Part shown: piece after piece, positions 1-6,837 of the stretch
Layout of the letters: every line of letters begins with the position of its first letter
Position numbering within the stretch: the first letter of the stretch is position 1
Assembly: GCA_013202635.1 (NCBI GenBank)
Contig: JABMRO010000311.1
Location: 1-7,398 of the forward strand
Source of the DNA: Planctomycetota bacterium
GTDB taxonomy: Bacteria; Planctomycetota; Phycisphaerae; Sedimentisphaerales; Anaerobacaceae
Reading direction: 5' to 3'
Length of the DNA stretch: 7,398 bases
Notes under the pieces: model-generated
Database searches by the model: none
What the model was told of the DNA's origin: nothing
Seen by the model: the letters and a program-made list of their open reading frames with translations, nothing else
Translations under genes and position numbers: made by a program

Positions 1-636
1 AAATACCGTTGGAAAAAATGCAAAAAGAACACCAAAAGTAAAAACGGTTTTGATGATGACAACGTAGGCACGACGGTTGCCGATGGAAAAATACAGACTA
101 AGCGACCCAGCGAAGATAACGGCCGTAAGTGTTATACACAGACTGGAGAGAACGTAATCCCAGGGAACACCACCGAAGATACGGACAATAGCCAAAAGCG
201 GCAGACTGATGGCTAAAAGCAGGATTAACTGCAAGAGTTTACTGAAGAGCTTTCCTATTACAATCTGGAAACTGGTAATAGGTGTAGTCATAAGCACGCC
301 GAGAGTACGATGATAAATTTCGTCGCTTATGGAAGTGCTGAGCATGATAATGGCTATCAACTGAGTGGCAATGAACTGAAACATAACTATGGTAGTTATA
401 ATGGTCTTGCCGGCCAGCGCCATTCTGGATTTTTGGTACGCTGCGGTTCCCTGAAATTTGACTACACTGAGCCAGACTATTGCAACGAAGATGGTTAAAA
501 AGAGCACGTAGGCAAACCGCAGAACGTAATTTCTTCTCCGTCGGCTGGAAACCCGGAGTTCCTTATCGAGCAACGGTCCGGTCAACCAGACAGGGTTGAA
601 CAATTTTGGAAAGAAGCTAAGTAATGTTGTATTCAT
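1..636 (-). CDS. ABC-2 type transporter permease, N-terminal 212 residues (3' end outside window)
   Basis: Translating the minus strand from the ATG at 636-634 gives 212 residues with no stop, so the gene runs off the left edge. It starts with a short cytoplasmic segment (PLLDKELRVSSRRRR at about residues 21-35), followed by hydrophobic helices at about 40-58, 78-99, 133-152, 160-183 and 189-210. Between helices 2 and 3 lies ISDEIYHRTLGVLMTTPIT (102-120), then IVIGKL (126-131). This matches the coupling segment that in ABC-2 permeases contacts the ATPase. The family forms the membrane channel of ATP-driven exporters or of machines acting on envelope components. An AAGAGG ribosome site lies 5 nt upstream (642-647). 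The gene follows the ABC ATPase by 62 nt, so the two very probably form one transporter. The basic RRRR cluster before helix 1 fits a cytoplasmic N terminus. The substrate cannot be told from sequence. Confidence 0.9.
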   Translation of the reverse strand, partial: MNTTLLSFFPKLFNPVWLTGPLLDKELRVSSRRRRNYVLRFAYVLFLTIFVAIVWLSVVKFQGTAAYQKSRMALAGKTIITTIVMFQFIATQLIAIIMLSTSISDEIYHRTLGVLMTTPITSFQIVIGKLFSKLLQLILLLAISLPLLAIVRIFGGVPWDYVLSSLCITLTAVIFAGSLSLYFSIGNRRAYVVIIKTVFTFGVLFAFFPTVF

Positions 637-698
637 AAGTGCCTCTTTTGCCGTTTATTATCTGCAGTATCAATAGCCGTGTCCTTTTTTTGTGTGCT

Positions 699-1625
699 TT
701 AGTGAACAATCCCTTTGGTTAACTGCAGGAATGCGTCGTCAAGTTTGAGCTTTTCGGGTTGAATGGAAATGATATCTAAATCTGCGTTAACAAGAGTCCG
801 TGCAATAATGCCGTCTCCATTCTGTCCTTCATGGATAGTAACGGCAATGTAATCGCCGGAAATCCGGACCTGACTTATTTGTGGCAAAGCGGTGAGCAAC
901 TCAACAGCTTTGTCCTGACTATCGGCCACCTTCACACGAACCTTACTTTGCATTCCAAGCCGGGGAAGAATTTCTTCCAGTGTACCGCTGAAAACCATAC
1001 GGCCATGTTCAATAATACCGACATGGTCGCAAATTTCCTCAAGTTCACTCAGAATATGGCTGGAAATCATAATAGTTTTCCCCATGCGCTTTAGCTCGCG
1101 GAGCAGTTCTCTTATTTCGATTCGGGCGCGCGGGTCGAGCCCGCTTGCCGGCTCATCAAGAATAAGTACTTTGGGGTCGTGAATAAGAACTCGCGCCAGA
1201 CCCAAACGCTGTTGCATACCGCGGGAAAGACTGTCAACAGCGGTACTTTGCTTGGATTGAAGGTCGGTCAGCTCAAGAACACCCTCGACAATGGATTTAC
1301 GTTTCCTGCGTTCTATACCAAAGGCCGCCGCAAAAAACTCAAGGTACTCAAAAACTTTGAGGTCGTCATAAACACCCATAAAGTCAGGCATATACCCAAC
1401 CAGCCTGCGAACCTTTTTGCCGTGCCTTCTGACGTCCATACCATTGATGGAGGCTTTGCCTCGAGTAGGTTCCAGAAGCGTAACCAAAATACGCATAGTC
1501 GTGGTTTTCCCGGCACCATTGGGGCCGATGAAACCGAATATGTCACCGTCCTTGACGGTTAAATTCAAATCGTCCACGGCTGTTAGATTACCGTATTTCT
1601 TAGTAAGATTTCTGGTTTCAATCAT
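699..1625 (-). CDS. ABC transporter ATP-binding protein (ABC-2 exporter type)
   Basis: This 308-residue ATPase hydrolyses ATP in the cytoplasm to power the adjacent permease. All core motifs are visible: Walker A GPNGAGKTT (34-42), a Q-loop variant GYMPD (77-81), the signature SRGMQQR (134-140), Walker B VLILDEP (153-159) followed by the D-loop SGLD (161-164), and the switch histidine in SSH (188-190). The Q-loop glutamine position appears to be Asp81 and the signature departs from LSGGQ; both are seen in this exporter subfamily. Residues from about 220 to the end form the extra C-terminal domain common in ABC-2 exporter ATPases. The reading frame stays open up to an ATG at 1688, but that start would overlap the upstream gene by 50 nt. 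The start at 1625 begins the family-typical MIETRNLTKKYG and has an AAGGA site 8 nt upstream, so it was chosen. The gap to the upstream gene is 13 nt, which suggests translational coupling. Confidence 0.96.
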   Translation of the reverse strand: MIETRNLTKKYGNLTAVDDLNLTVKDGDIFGFIGPNGAGKTTTMRILVTLLEPTRGKASINGMDVRRHGKKVRRLVGYMPDFMGVYDDLKVFEYLEFFAAAFGIERRKRKSIVEGVLELTDLQSKQSTAVDSLSRGMQQRLGLARVLIHDPKVLILDEPASGLDPRARIEIRELLRELKRMGKTIMISSHILSELEEICDHVGIIEHGRMVFSGTLEEILPRLGMQSKVRVKVADSQDKAVELLTALPQISQVRISGDYIAVTIHEGQNGDGIIARTLVNADLDIISIQPEKLKLDDAFLQLTKGIVH

Positions 1626-1633
1626 TTCCTGTA

Positions 1634-1638
1634 TCCTT
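1634..1638 (-). promoter_or_regulatory. Ribosome binding site of the ABC ATPase gene (decides the start)
   Basis: On the minus strand this reads AAGGA, immediately after the TAA stop of the 739-residue gene (1641-1639) and 8 nt before the ATG at 1625-1623. Its spacing supports the 1625 start over the longer in-frame start at 1688, which would lie inside the upstream gene. Its place directly behind the upstream stop suggests that terminating ribosomes reinitiate here. Confidence 0.7.
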
Positions 1639-3858
1639 TTACTGTTCCTGTGGGAAAACGACAAGCCGAGCCAACTGTATGTGGTCATAACTGCATGAAC
1701 GGTCCTTTACTGCAAACGACACTGGAGCCTTATCATACTGGACACAAACCATCGCCGCCCCGCGAGCAAGATAAGCGCCAATGGTCTGAGTACGCTGTAA
1801 GCTTCCCTGAGCGAAAAACGCTTCTTCATTTTCGAAATTGCCGGAACGACTACGCTGGGGAGAGCTATATTTCTGATACCGTTCTATGTTATTATTCCAA
1901 AACCTCATGGTATGCAACTGGCTGCGGAACTGTTTGGTTGCATTGGCCGGAACCGAACCAAAATTAATGCCACGGTCATTACCTAAGAGAGCATAACCAT
2001 TTAAAATCGGAGCATTTGAGTCATTAACGATATTTACGACGACCTCATTACCATTGCGCTCAACCTGAGCATCGAAAGGCAACTGCTCCAGGGGAGACTC
2101 ATTAAGCAGACACTGGATAGTCCATATATTGATGGGTAGAGAATATGGCAGGTTTCCACCATCATGCTGAAAACAATAAATTTTTCTGCCGCTGATTTCC
2201 CTGTTATAGGCCCAGATGGATTGCTGGCTTGGAGCGATGCCGGACCACCATTGATTGTCCTTTAATCCTTTAAACTCATAGTCGCCGCTGCCGGATGCAA
2301 ATAAACCGCAATAATCAGTGGACCAGGTTTGATTGCTGCCGTCGATTCCGTCCAGAACGGAAACCACCCTTAACTGCATTTTACCTCCGCGCAGGGCCTG
2401 AACCCCGTAATAGGCGCCAACGGTAAACAGGATAATCCAGAAGGCGCAGGTCAGCCAGGTCAGTGGAAGACGACCTCTGCGCTTCAGTATTTTATAGTCC
2501 ACAGGTCCTAATAAAACAGCAAGAGTAATCAGCAAAAGTATCACCCACCAGATGCTCAGAGGTCGCATTTCGTAAATATCGTAAAGGTATTCCATAACCG
2601 CATTGTTTGCAGCCTGTGCCCGTCCGATTTCGTATCGACGCTGTTGTTGTTGAAAGCGAGAGTTATCATCATTATTTTCGGCATCTTCCACGAATCTAAT
2701 ACTACGTGACAACGGCATTGCGTCATACTTGTTACGTGACATTGGCGTTGCGGTACGTCCGGAGCGGCTACGAACAGCAGACCTCGTGTTACCAGGCGGT
2801 GGAATTGGCCGTTCGGACCTAACGGGCACAATGTGAGAGTCTTCCAGAATTGCCGTAATACGCTCGACCCAGAACGTCGAAGAATTTGCCCTTTGTTTAT
2901 TAGCCAAAGTGGAAGGGTCGAAAGCCAATACCCCCACTCGACCAAAACCTGTATATCCGGTGCCGAACAGAGATTCGCCGGTATTATAAGTTTCTATTTC
3001 ATAAAAGCGGGCACCTGGTTTGGGCACAAGCGGCCAGCACATAACAGTGTCTGGTTCGTCGGATATCAGTCCTAACTGTTCGAGGGTTTTCACAGCCACA
3101 GTAATCCGCTTCACATCCTGCAATTCAAAAGGAAGTAACTGAGCAATAGGATTCTTAACGGACAGGGGTTGGCTTCCCGGGACAAGCAGTAACTTGCCTC
3201 CATTGGAGACCCACTGAGCAATCGCATTCAACTGATGCTGATTAAACAGGTTCCAGTCGGGATCGTAGAGGATGAGCAAGTCAAGGGAAACAAAGCCGGT
3301 CCAGTCCCAGGGAACCATTCGTGGCAGTTTATCTCCGAGATACACTTTTCCCCGGCCACTTTGAGATTGACAGAAGGATTGTTTCGGTAGCCGCAACAGG
3401 CCGAATTTTCCGCGGCCGACAAGCCCAATTAACAAGTCATTTTCATGGACCACCGTCAGTAAGCGATTTCTCGTGGAAAGGTTCCAAAGATTAAAGTCAT
3501 AATCCCAGCGTGTTCGTCCTCGCTCGTCGCTGAGTCTCACACCGCATTTATCAGCGGTAAACGCCAGCTTCGTTACAAGTGGCAGATGCAGTGGAACATC
3601 CGGTGTAAGGACAAAGGTATGAACAACATCCAGGGCATTCAAACCGTCCTGTTGAGCTGAGACGGTTACAGAACCGGCAAAAGGCTCGGTAAGAGTGCTG
3701 GCGATACCAATTTCCACCGGTGTCCACTCCATAGGACGATAGTAATTACTCCAACCGAAGAAAAAATCAACGTTGAAAGGCGAGTCTGAGTCTGTCGAGG
3801 CAGAAACCACAACGGGCAAAATAAGAACAACCAATATCATTAATGAAATGCGCAACAT
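1639..3858 (-). CDS. Large envelope protein of unknown function: signal peptide, GATase-like segment, two central helices (GPVDY type)
   Basis: I recognise the architecture of this 739-residue protein but not a function. The N terminus is a signal peptide or anchor (hydrophobic about 5-18, possible cleavage after VVVSA at 20). Residues of about 190-230 (SLDLLILYDPDWN, then AIAQWVSNGGKLLLVPGSQ) look like a glutamine-amidotransferase-type fold without an evident catalytic Cys. Residues 341-413 are a basic, Ser/Pro/Gln-rich linker, probably disordered. Two helices follow at about 436-455 and 466-485, joined by the basic loop KILKRRGR (456-463), which should be cytoplasmic. The first helix ends in LLGPVDY, a motif I know from proteins beside BatA-like genes. 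The last 250 residues have no helix and should be periplasmic. The start has a good AAGAGG site (3866-3871) 7 nt upstream. A later in-frame Met at residue 7 would also keep the signal peptide. It lies between the VWA gene (32 nt gap) and the ABC ATPase (13 nt gap), which suggests it links the two modules. Confidence 0.88.
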   Translation of the reverse strand: MLRISLMILVVLILPVVVSASTDSDSPFNVDFFFGWSNYYRPMEWTPVEIGIASTLTEPFAGSVTVSAQQDGLNALDVVHTFVLTPDVPLHLPLVTKLAFTADKCGVRLSDERGRTRWDYDFNLWNLSTRNRLLTVVHENDLLIGLVGRGKFGLLRLPKQSFCQSQSGRGKVYLGDKLPRMVPWDWTGFVSLDLLILYDPDWNLFNQHQLNAIAQWVSNGGKLLLVPGSQPLSVKNPIAQLLPFELQDVKRITVAVKTLEQLGLISDEPDTVMCWPLVPKPGARFYEIETYNTGESLFGTGYTGFGRVGVLAFDPSTLANKQRANSSTFWVERITAILEDSHIVPVRSERPIPPPGNTRSAVRSRSGRTATPMSRNKYDAMPLSRSIRFVEDAENNDDNSRFQQQQRRYEIGRAQAANNAVMEYLYDIYEMRPLSIWWVILLLITLAVLLGPVDYKILKRRGRLPLTWLTCAFWIILFTVGAYYGVQALRGGKMQLRVVSVLDGIDGSNQTWSTDYCGLFASGSGDYEFKGLKDNQWWSGIAPSQQSIWAYNREISGRKIYCFQHDGGNLPYSLPINIWTIQCLLNESPLEQLPFDAQVERNGNEVVVNIVNDSNAPILNGYALLGNDRGINFGSVPANATKQFRSQLHTMRFWNNNIERYQKYSSPQRSRSGNFENEEAFFAQGSLQRTQTIGAYLARGAAMVCVQYDKAPVSFAVKDRSCSYDHIQLARLVVFPQEQ
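2703..2753 (-). repeat. Imperfect 30-nt tandem repeat inside the linker-coding region
   Basis: Two 21-nt segments, 2703-2723 and 2733-2753, match at 17 of 21 positions with a 30-nt period, so the reading frame is kept. In the protein this gives ATPMSRNKYD followed by AMPLSRSIRF, with identity at the Ala, Pro, Ser and Arg positions. It lies in the low-complexity linker of the 739-residue protein, next to a CAA/CAG run coding QQQQ (near 2640-2652). A small in-frame duplication that has since diverged is the simplest explanation, though chance in a biased-composition segment is possible. Confidence 0.4.
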
Positions 3859-3890
3859 TTGTAAACCTCTTCACATACGAAAGTTATGCA

Positions 3891-5882
3891 CTATATCCTA
3901 ACTTTAAGATTATATATTAACCATTCAAGACACGCAAGTACCAAGGCCAGTCCTACAAGAAAAGGCCACAATGGAAGATTTGCCCGACTCGGGGCGCGCT
4001 CCTGAGCTTCTACCGGCTGTCCTGAGAAGACAATCTTCTTAAGGGGGTCTATATTGCTTTCCATCGCATCAAGCAGATTGACGGCATAAAATCTAATTGG
4101 CTGAGCCGGTACGCTTAAGTTGTACGTGCCGACCCTGCTGGTGCCTGCGAAACGGATGGAACCTGAAGAATTGGATTTGATTTCCATGCCGGAAAAATCC
4201 GGCCCATCGATTCGAGCCAGAATTTCCGGATCCAGACCCTCGACAATAATGGGCTGTCCAACTTCCAGGTTGAGCTCCTGTTTTCGTCCAACCTGCATAC
4301 CAAGGAAGTTGACAGCGTTATAACAGAACAGAACAAAGCCGGGTTCAAACGGCCAGCTTGTCTGAAGAATATCGAAGCCGGCGAGCAGAAAGACACTGCC
4401 GTTTCGCCGGACCAGTGCCAGAGCCGGTGTCTCATTGAATTCTGCAAGAACTTCAGCATCACGTGGCAAGACCATTTTATAACACTTCGCAGCGAATAAA
4501 TTCGTAAGATTGACATATTCCAATACCGGATGTTTTGGCCTCCAATCCACCATAATCTGGTTATCGAGCTGTTGAGGAACTGACACATCGATGTAATCCG
4601 GCGGGCGACCAAAAATAAGATACCGGCACTTTGGCAGTTGAGCAGGCAGATGGTTATCAAGCACAATAACATCAAAAGGCTGCTCAATACTCATAGCGGA
4701 ATGGTCCATTGCGTCAAATTCAGCCGGTGAATGAACTTCAAGCCGAGCAACCGGACAAGACTTTAGTGCCGATTCGAGTATCACATTGCCGGTAGTAACA
4801 AGCAGTATTGAGAGCTTTTCAGGGGGTGATAAAATGGCCCATGCGGTATCGTCGCAAGGTAAAGAATCCGGCTGGAACCCCGTTTCACCCGAACTCTGTA
4901 ACTGTCTTACTTCCAGTATCCCAGCCTCAGCGTATGATAACGAAAAATTCACTGCCACCTTACCGGGCCGGGCGGTATCCGTACCACTGTCTGTCTTTTG
5001 CGGAGGAACCATCACCGACCTTACCGCACGGACATCATTGTTTATGCTGAGCTGGATATCACAGGCTCTTTCTTCATCATCGTAATTAGTCAATGTGGCG
5101 AAAACGTTTATCTCATCAGGTTTTTCGTAGGACCTTCGCGCCTGCATAGCGGTTATGCCGACATTTTTCCGGGATTCGCCTATGCAGTGAAAAACCAATT
5201 CATCGGAACTAACCACAATCTGCTCTAAATCGCGGATTTGCCCATCGCTGAACAGTACCAGTTGGGCCGGTTCTTCGGCGCTTAGGAAGTCGGCCTCCAC
5301 ACCGGGCGACTGAGCAAAGGCGCGGGCGACTACAATCGCCTCGGCCAAAGAAGAATCGCCGTCGCTCGGCGTTATAGTATCTATAGCCATGTTCAATTGG
5401 CGCTTATCTGAGGTAAAATTACACATTACCTTGGCATGATTGTCGAAAGCTATGACCATTGTCTGGTCGCAGTCATCACGTAAGGAAAAGAAGACCTTGC
5501 TGCGCAGCGACTCAACGAATACTTTCGCCTGTTCTTTTGCTGCATCCAGACGGGTCGGCTCGACATCGGTAGCGTTCATACTCGCGGATCTGTCAATAAG
5601 CAATACGTATCGGCGGCCCGGACCCGCGAGCAGCGACAGTATAGGCCCTGCCAAAGCAAGTAAAATCGCCAACAACATCAATAACTGCAACAGCAGTAAA
5701 ATGTTGTGCCTTATCCTTTGAAACGGAGCGTTAACCTGCAAATCCTGCACAGCTCGTTTCCACAGCAGCGTACTTGAGACAATCTGTTCACGACGTTTGA
5801 GCTTGAGGAAATACAGCAGCAACAGCAACGGCACAGATACCGCAGCGGCATAAACAGCTATCATAGGTGTCAGCCATTCCAT
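3891..5882 (-). CDS. BatA-like membrane-anchored VWA-domain protein
   Basis: This 663-residue protein has the layout of the aerotolerance-regulator (BatA-like) family. Two N-terminal helices (about 7-26 and 61-86) flank a basic loop that should be cytoplasmic. A VWA domain follows with the metal-site motif D97-R-S99-A-S101, a Ser-containing second segment GDSSL (175-179) and FSDG with Asp213. Residues of about 240-340 look like an Ig-like beta domain (NVGITAMQARRSY onward). Residues of about 356-430 (LSILLVTTGN, later FDVIVLDNHLP with Asp409) resemble a GATase-like fold. The C-terminal helix is at about 636-657 (LPLWPFLVGLALVLACLEWL). By the positive-inside rule the VWA and following domains are periplasmic. 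VWA domains bind partner proteins through a metal ion, and MoxR ATPases are thought to act on such proteins. A weak GAG-type ribosome site (5892-5897) lies 9 nt upstream. It is longer than classic BatA (about 330 residues) because of the extra region after the VWA domain. BatB to BatE are not seen in the window. Confidence 0.92.
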   Translation of the reverse strand: MEWLTPMIAVYAAAVSVPLLLLLYFLKLKRREQIVSSTLLWKRAVQDLQVNAPFQRIRHNILLLLQLLMLLAILLALAGPILSLLAGPGRRYVLLIDRSASMNATDVEPTRLDAAKEQAKVFVESLRSKVFFSLRDDCDQTMVIAFDNHAKVMCNFTSDKRQLNMAIDTITPSDGDSSLAEAIVVARAFAQSPGVEADFLSAEEPAQLVLFSDGQIRDLEQIVVSSDELVFHCIGESRKNVGITAMQARRSYEKPDEINVFATLTNYDDEERACDIQLSINNDVRAVRSVMVPPQKTDSGTDTARPGKVAVNFSLSYAEAGILEVRQLQSSGETGFQPDSLPCDDTAWAILSPPEKLSILLVTTGNVILESALKSCPVARLEVHSPAEFDAMDHSAMSIEQPFDVIVLDNHLPAQLPKCRYLIFGRPPDYIDVSVPQQLDNQIMVDWRPKHPVLEYVNLTNLFAAKCYKMVLPRDAEVLAEFNETPALALVRRNGSVFLLAGFDILQTSWPFEPGFVLFCYNAVNFLGMQVGRKQELNLEVGQPIIVEGLDPEILARIDGPDFSGMEIKSNSSGSIRFAGTSRVGTYNLSVPAQPIRFYAVNLLDAMESNIDPLKKIVFSGQPVEAQERAPSRANLPLWPFLVGLALVLACLEWLIYNLKVRI

Positions 5883-5920
5883 AAATTAACACTCTCTGTA
5901 AAAAATCTGGTCTGCTCCCA

Positions 5921-6835
5921 TTAACGAAGCAACCGAATTCGCCGCAAATAGTTCAGCACTAATGATTCCACCGAATCAGCCGAATTGGCGAGTACATAAA
6001 CCGCTCCGCGCTGTGTGCAGAAATCCTTTAATTCATTACAATAGGCGGTGAGGTTTCGCTTATAGTACTTCAACAGTGCGGCACTTACGGTAATCTCTGC
6101 GGCGTCGGCATCTTCAATATCAAGCAGTTTCAAGTCACCGGTAATACCGGGAGAAAGCTCCTGGGCAGATAGCACCTGAATAGCATACAGGTCGTACCGT
6201 CCGCCAATCAGTCGGCGCAGCCCGGAGTCATAGCCCTCTTTGAACAAAAAGTCGCTTAGTACAATCATCACACCGGAGCCTATTCGCCCGTCGGCTAATT
6301 GCCGGCATGCATTATCGAAATGCGACAATCCCTCGCAGTCGGCAGCCAAAAGATATTCCGCCATCTTGTGCAAATAGTTACGGCCACGCATATTGGTCAA
6401 CTGACCTTTTATACCATCAGCAACAAAGCTGATAGTTACTCGATTGTTGTTAACCAGGCTCACATAACCAAGAGCAGCCGTGAGTTTCTTAATGAAAAGT
6501 TCCTTAGAAGGCTCTCCCAAAGTCATTGAGGCACTGGTATCTGCTACTATATGGACTGTAAGGTCCTGTTCTTCAAGGAAAAGCTTGAGGAACAATTTTT
6601 CTAATCGGCCATAAATATTCCAGTCCACAAAACGTAAATCATCACCAGCGACGTAAGGACGATGATCAGCAAATTCCACGCTGTGACCATGGCGTTTGGA
6701 ACGCCGTTCGCCCTGAAGCTTACCCTGGAGAATTTTTCGGCTCATAAAATCGAGCGAATCCAGCCGATTCATAAAATCAGGATCGAGTAAATCCGTCAAT
6801 CGCTTTTGTGAATTTGTCATTTTAATACGATCCAT
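5921..6835 (-). CDS. DUF58 family protein with VWA-like metal site
   Basis: This 304-residue protein has no transmembrane helix and should be cytoplasmic. It carries the DUF58 hallmark GDDLRFVDWNIYGR (64-77) followed by LEKLFLKLFLEEQDL (78-92). A VWA-like domain then starts with the MIDAS motif D99-T-S101-A-S103 and continues to VLSDF with Asp195. Upstream, HGHSVEFADHRPYVAGDD (49-66) is also family-typical. DUF58 proteins nearly always sit beside MoxR ATPases and are proposed partners or substrates in assembling or activating envelope complexes; the biochemical role is not settled. Length is normal for the family. Only 2 nt separate it from the moxR-like stop codon, so the two are surely co-translated. 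The start is uncertain: the ATG at 6835 has no clear ribosome site, and a second ATG at 6820 (Met6) has only a weak GGA upstream. The usual MIDAS Thr appears to be Ser171. Confidence 0.95.
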   Translation of the reverse strand: MDRIKMTNSQKRLTDLLDPDFMNRLDSLDFMSRKILQGKLQGERRSKRHGHSVEFADHRPYVAGDDLRFVDWNIYGRLEKLFLKLFLEEQDLTVHIVADTSASMTLGEPSKELFIKKLTAALGYVSLVNNNRVTISFVADGIKGQLTNMRGRNYLHKMAEYLLAADCEGLSHFDNACRQLADGRIGSGVMIVLSDFLFKEGYDSGLRRLIGGRYDLYAIQVLSAQELSPGITGDLKLLDIEDADAAEITVSAALLKYYKRNLTAYCNELKDFCTQRGAVYVLANSADSVESLVLNYLRRIRLLR

Positions 6836-6837
6836 GT

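Noticed and set aside
637..698. Possible terminator or promoter in the longest intergenic gap, between the ABC ATPase and permease.
   Set aside because: I found no stem-loop followed by a T run and no convincing -35/-10 pair; an A-rich run and the permease ribosome site are all that is visible.
1626..1688. Longer N terminus for the ABC ATPase (start at 1688, 21 extra residues).
   Set aside because: It would overlap the upstream gene by 50 nt, the extra residues are not family-like, and an AAGGA site sits 8 nt before the Met at 1625.
310..1967. Plus-strand open frames (310-498, 831-1094, 1179-1562, 1417-1698, 1650-1967).
   Set aside because: All lie opposite the ABC permease, the ABC ATPase or the end of the 739-residue gene, and none shows a domain or plausible membrane pattern.
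4188..4203. Perfect 6-bp inverted repeat GCCGGA-N4-TCCGGC resembling a hairpin.
   Set aside because: It lies inside the VWA coding sequence, has no following T run in the direction of transcription, and is short enough to arise by chance in a region rich in GCCGG words.
4115..4687. 190-residue open frame on the minus strand inside the VWA gene.
   Set aside because: It is out of frame with a clear conserved protein and its translation has no recognisable domain; it is a shadow of the real gene.
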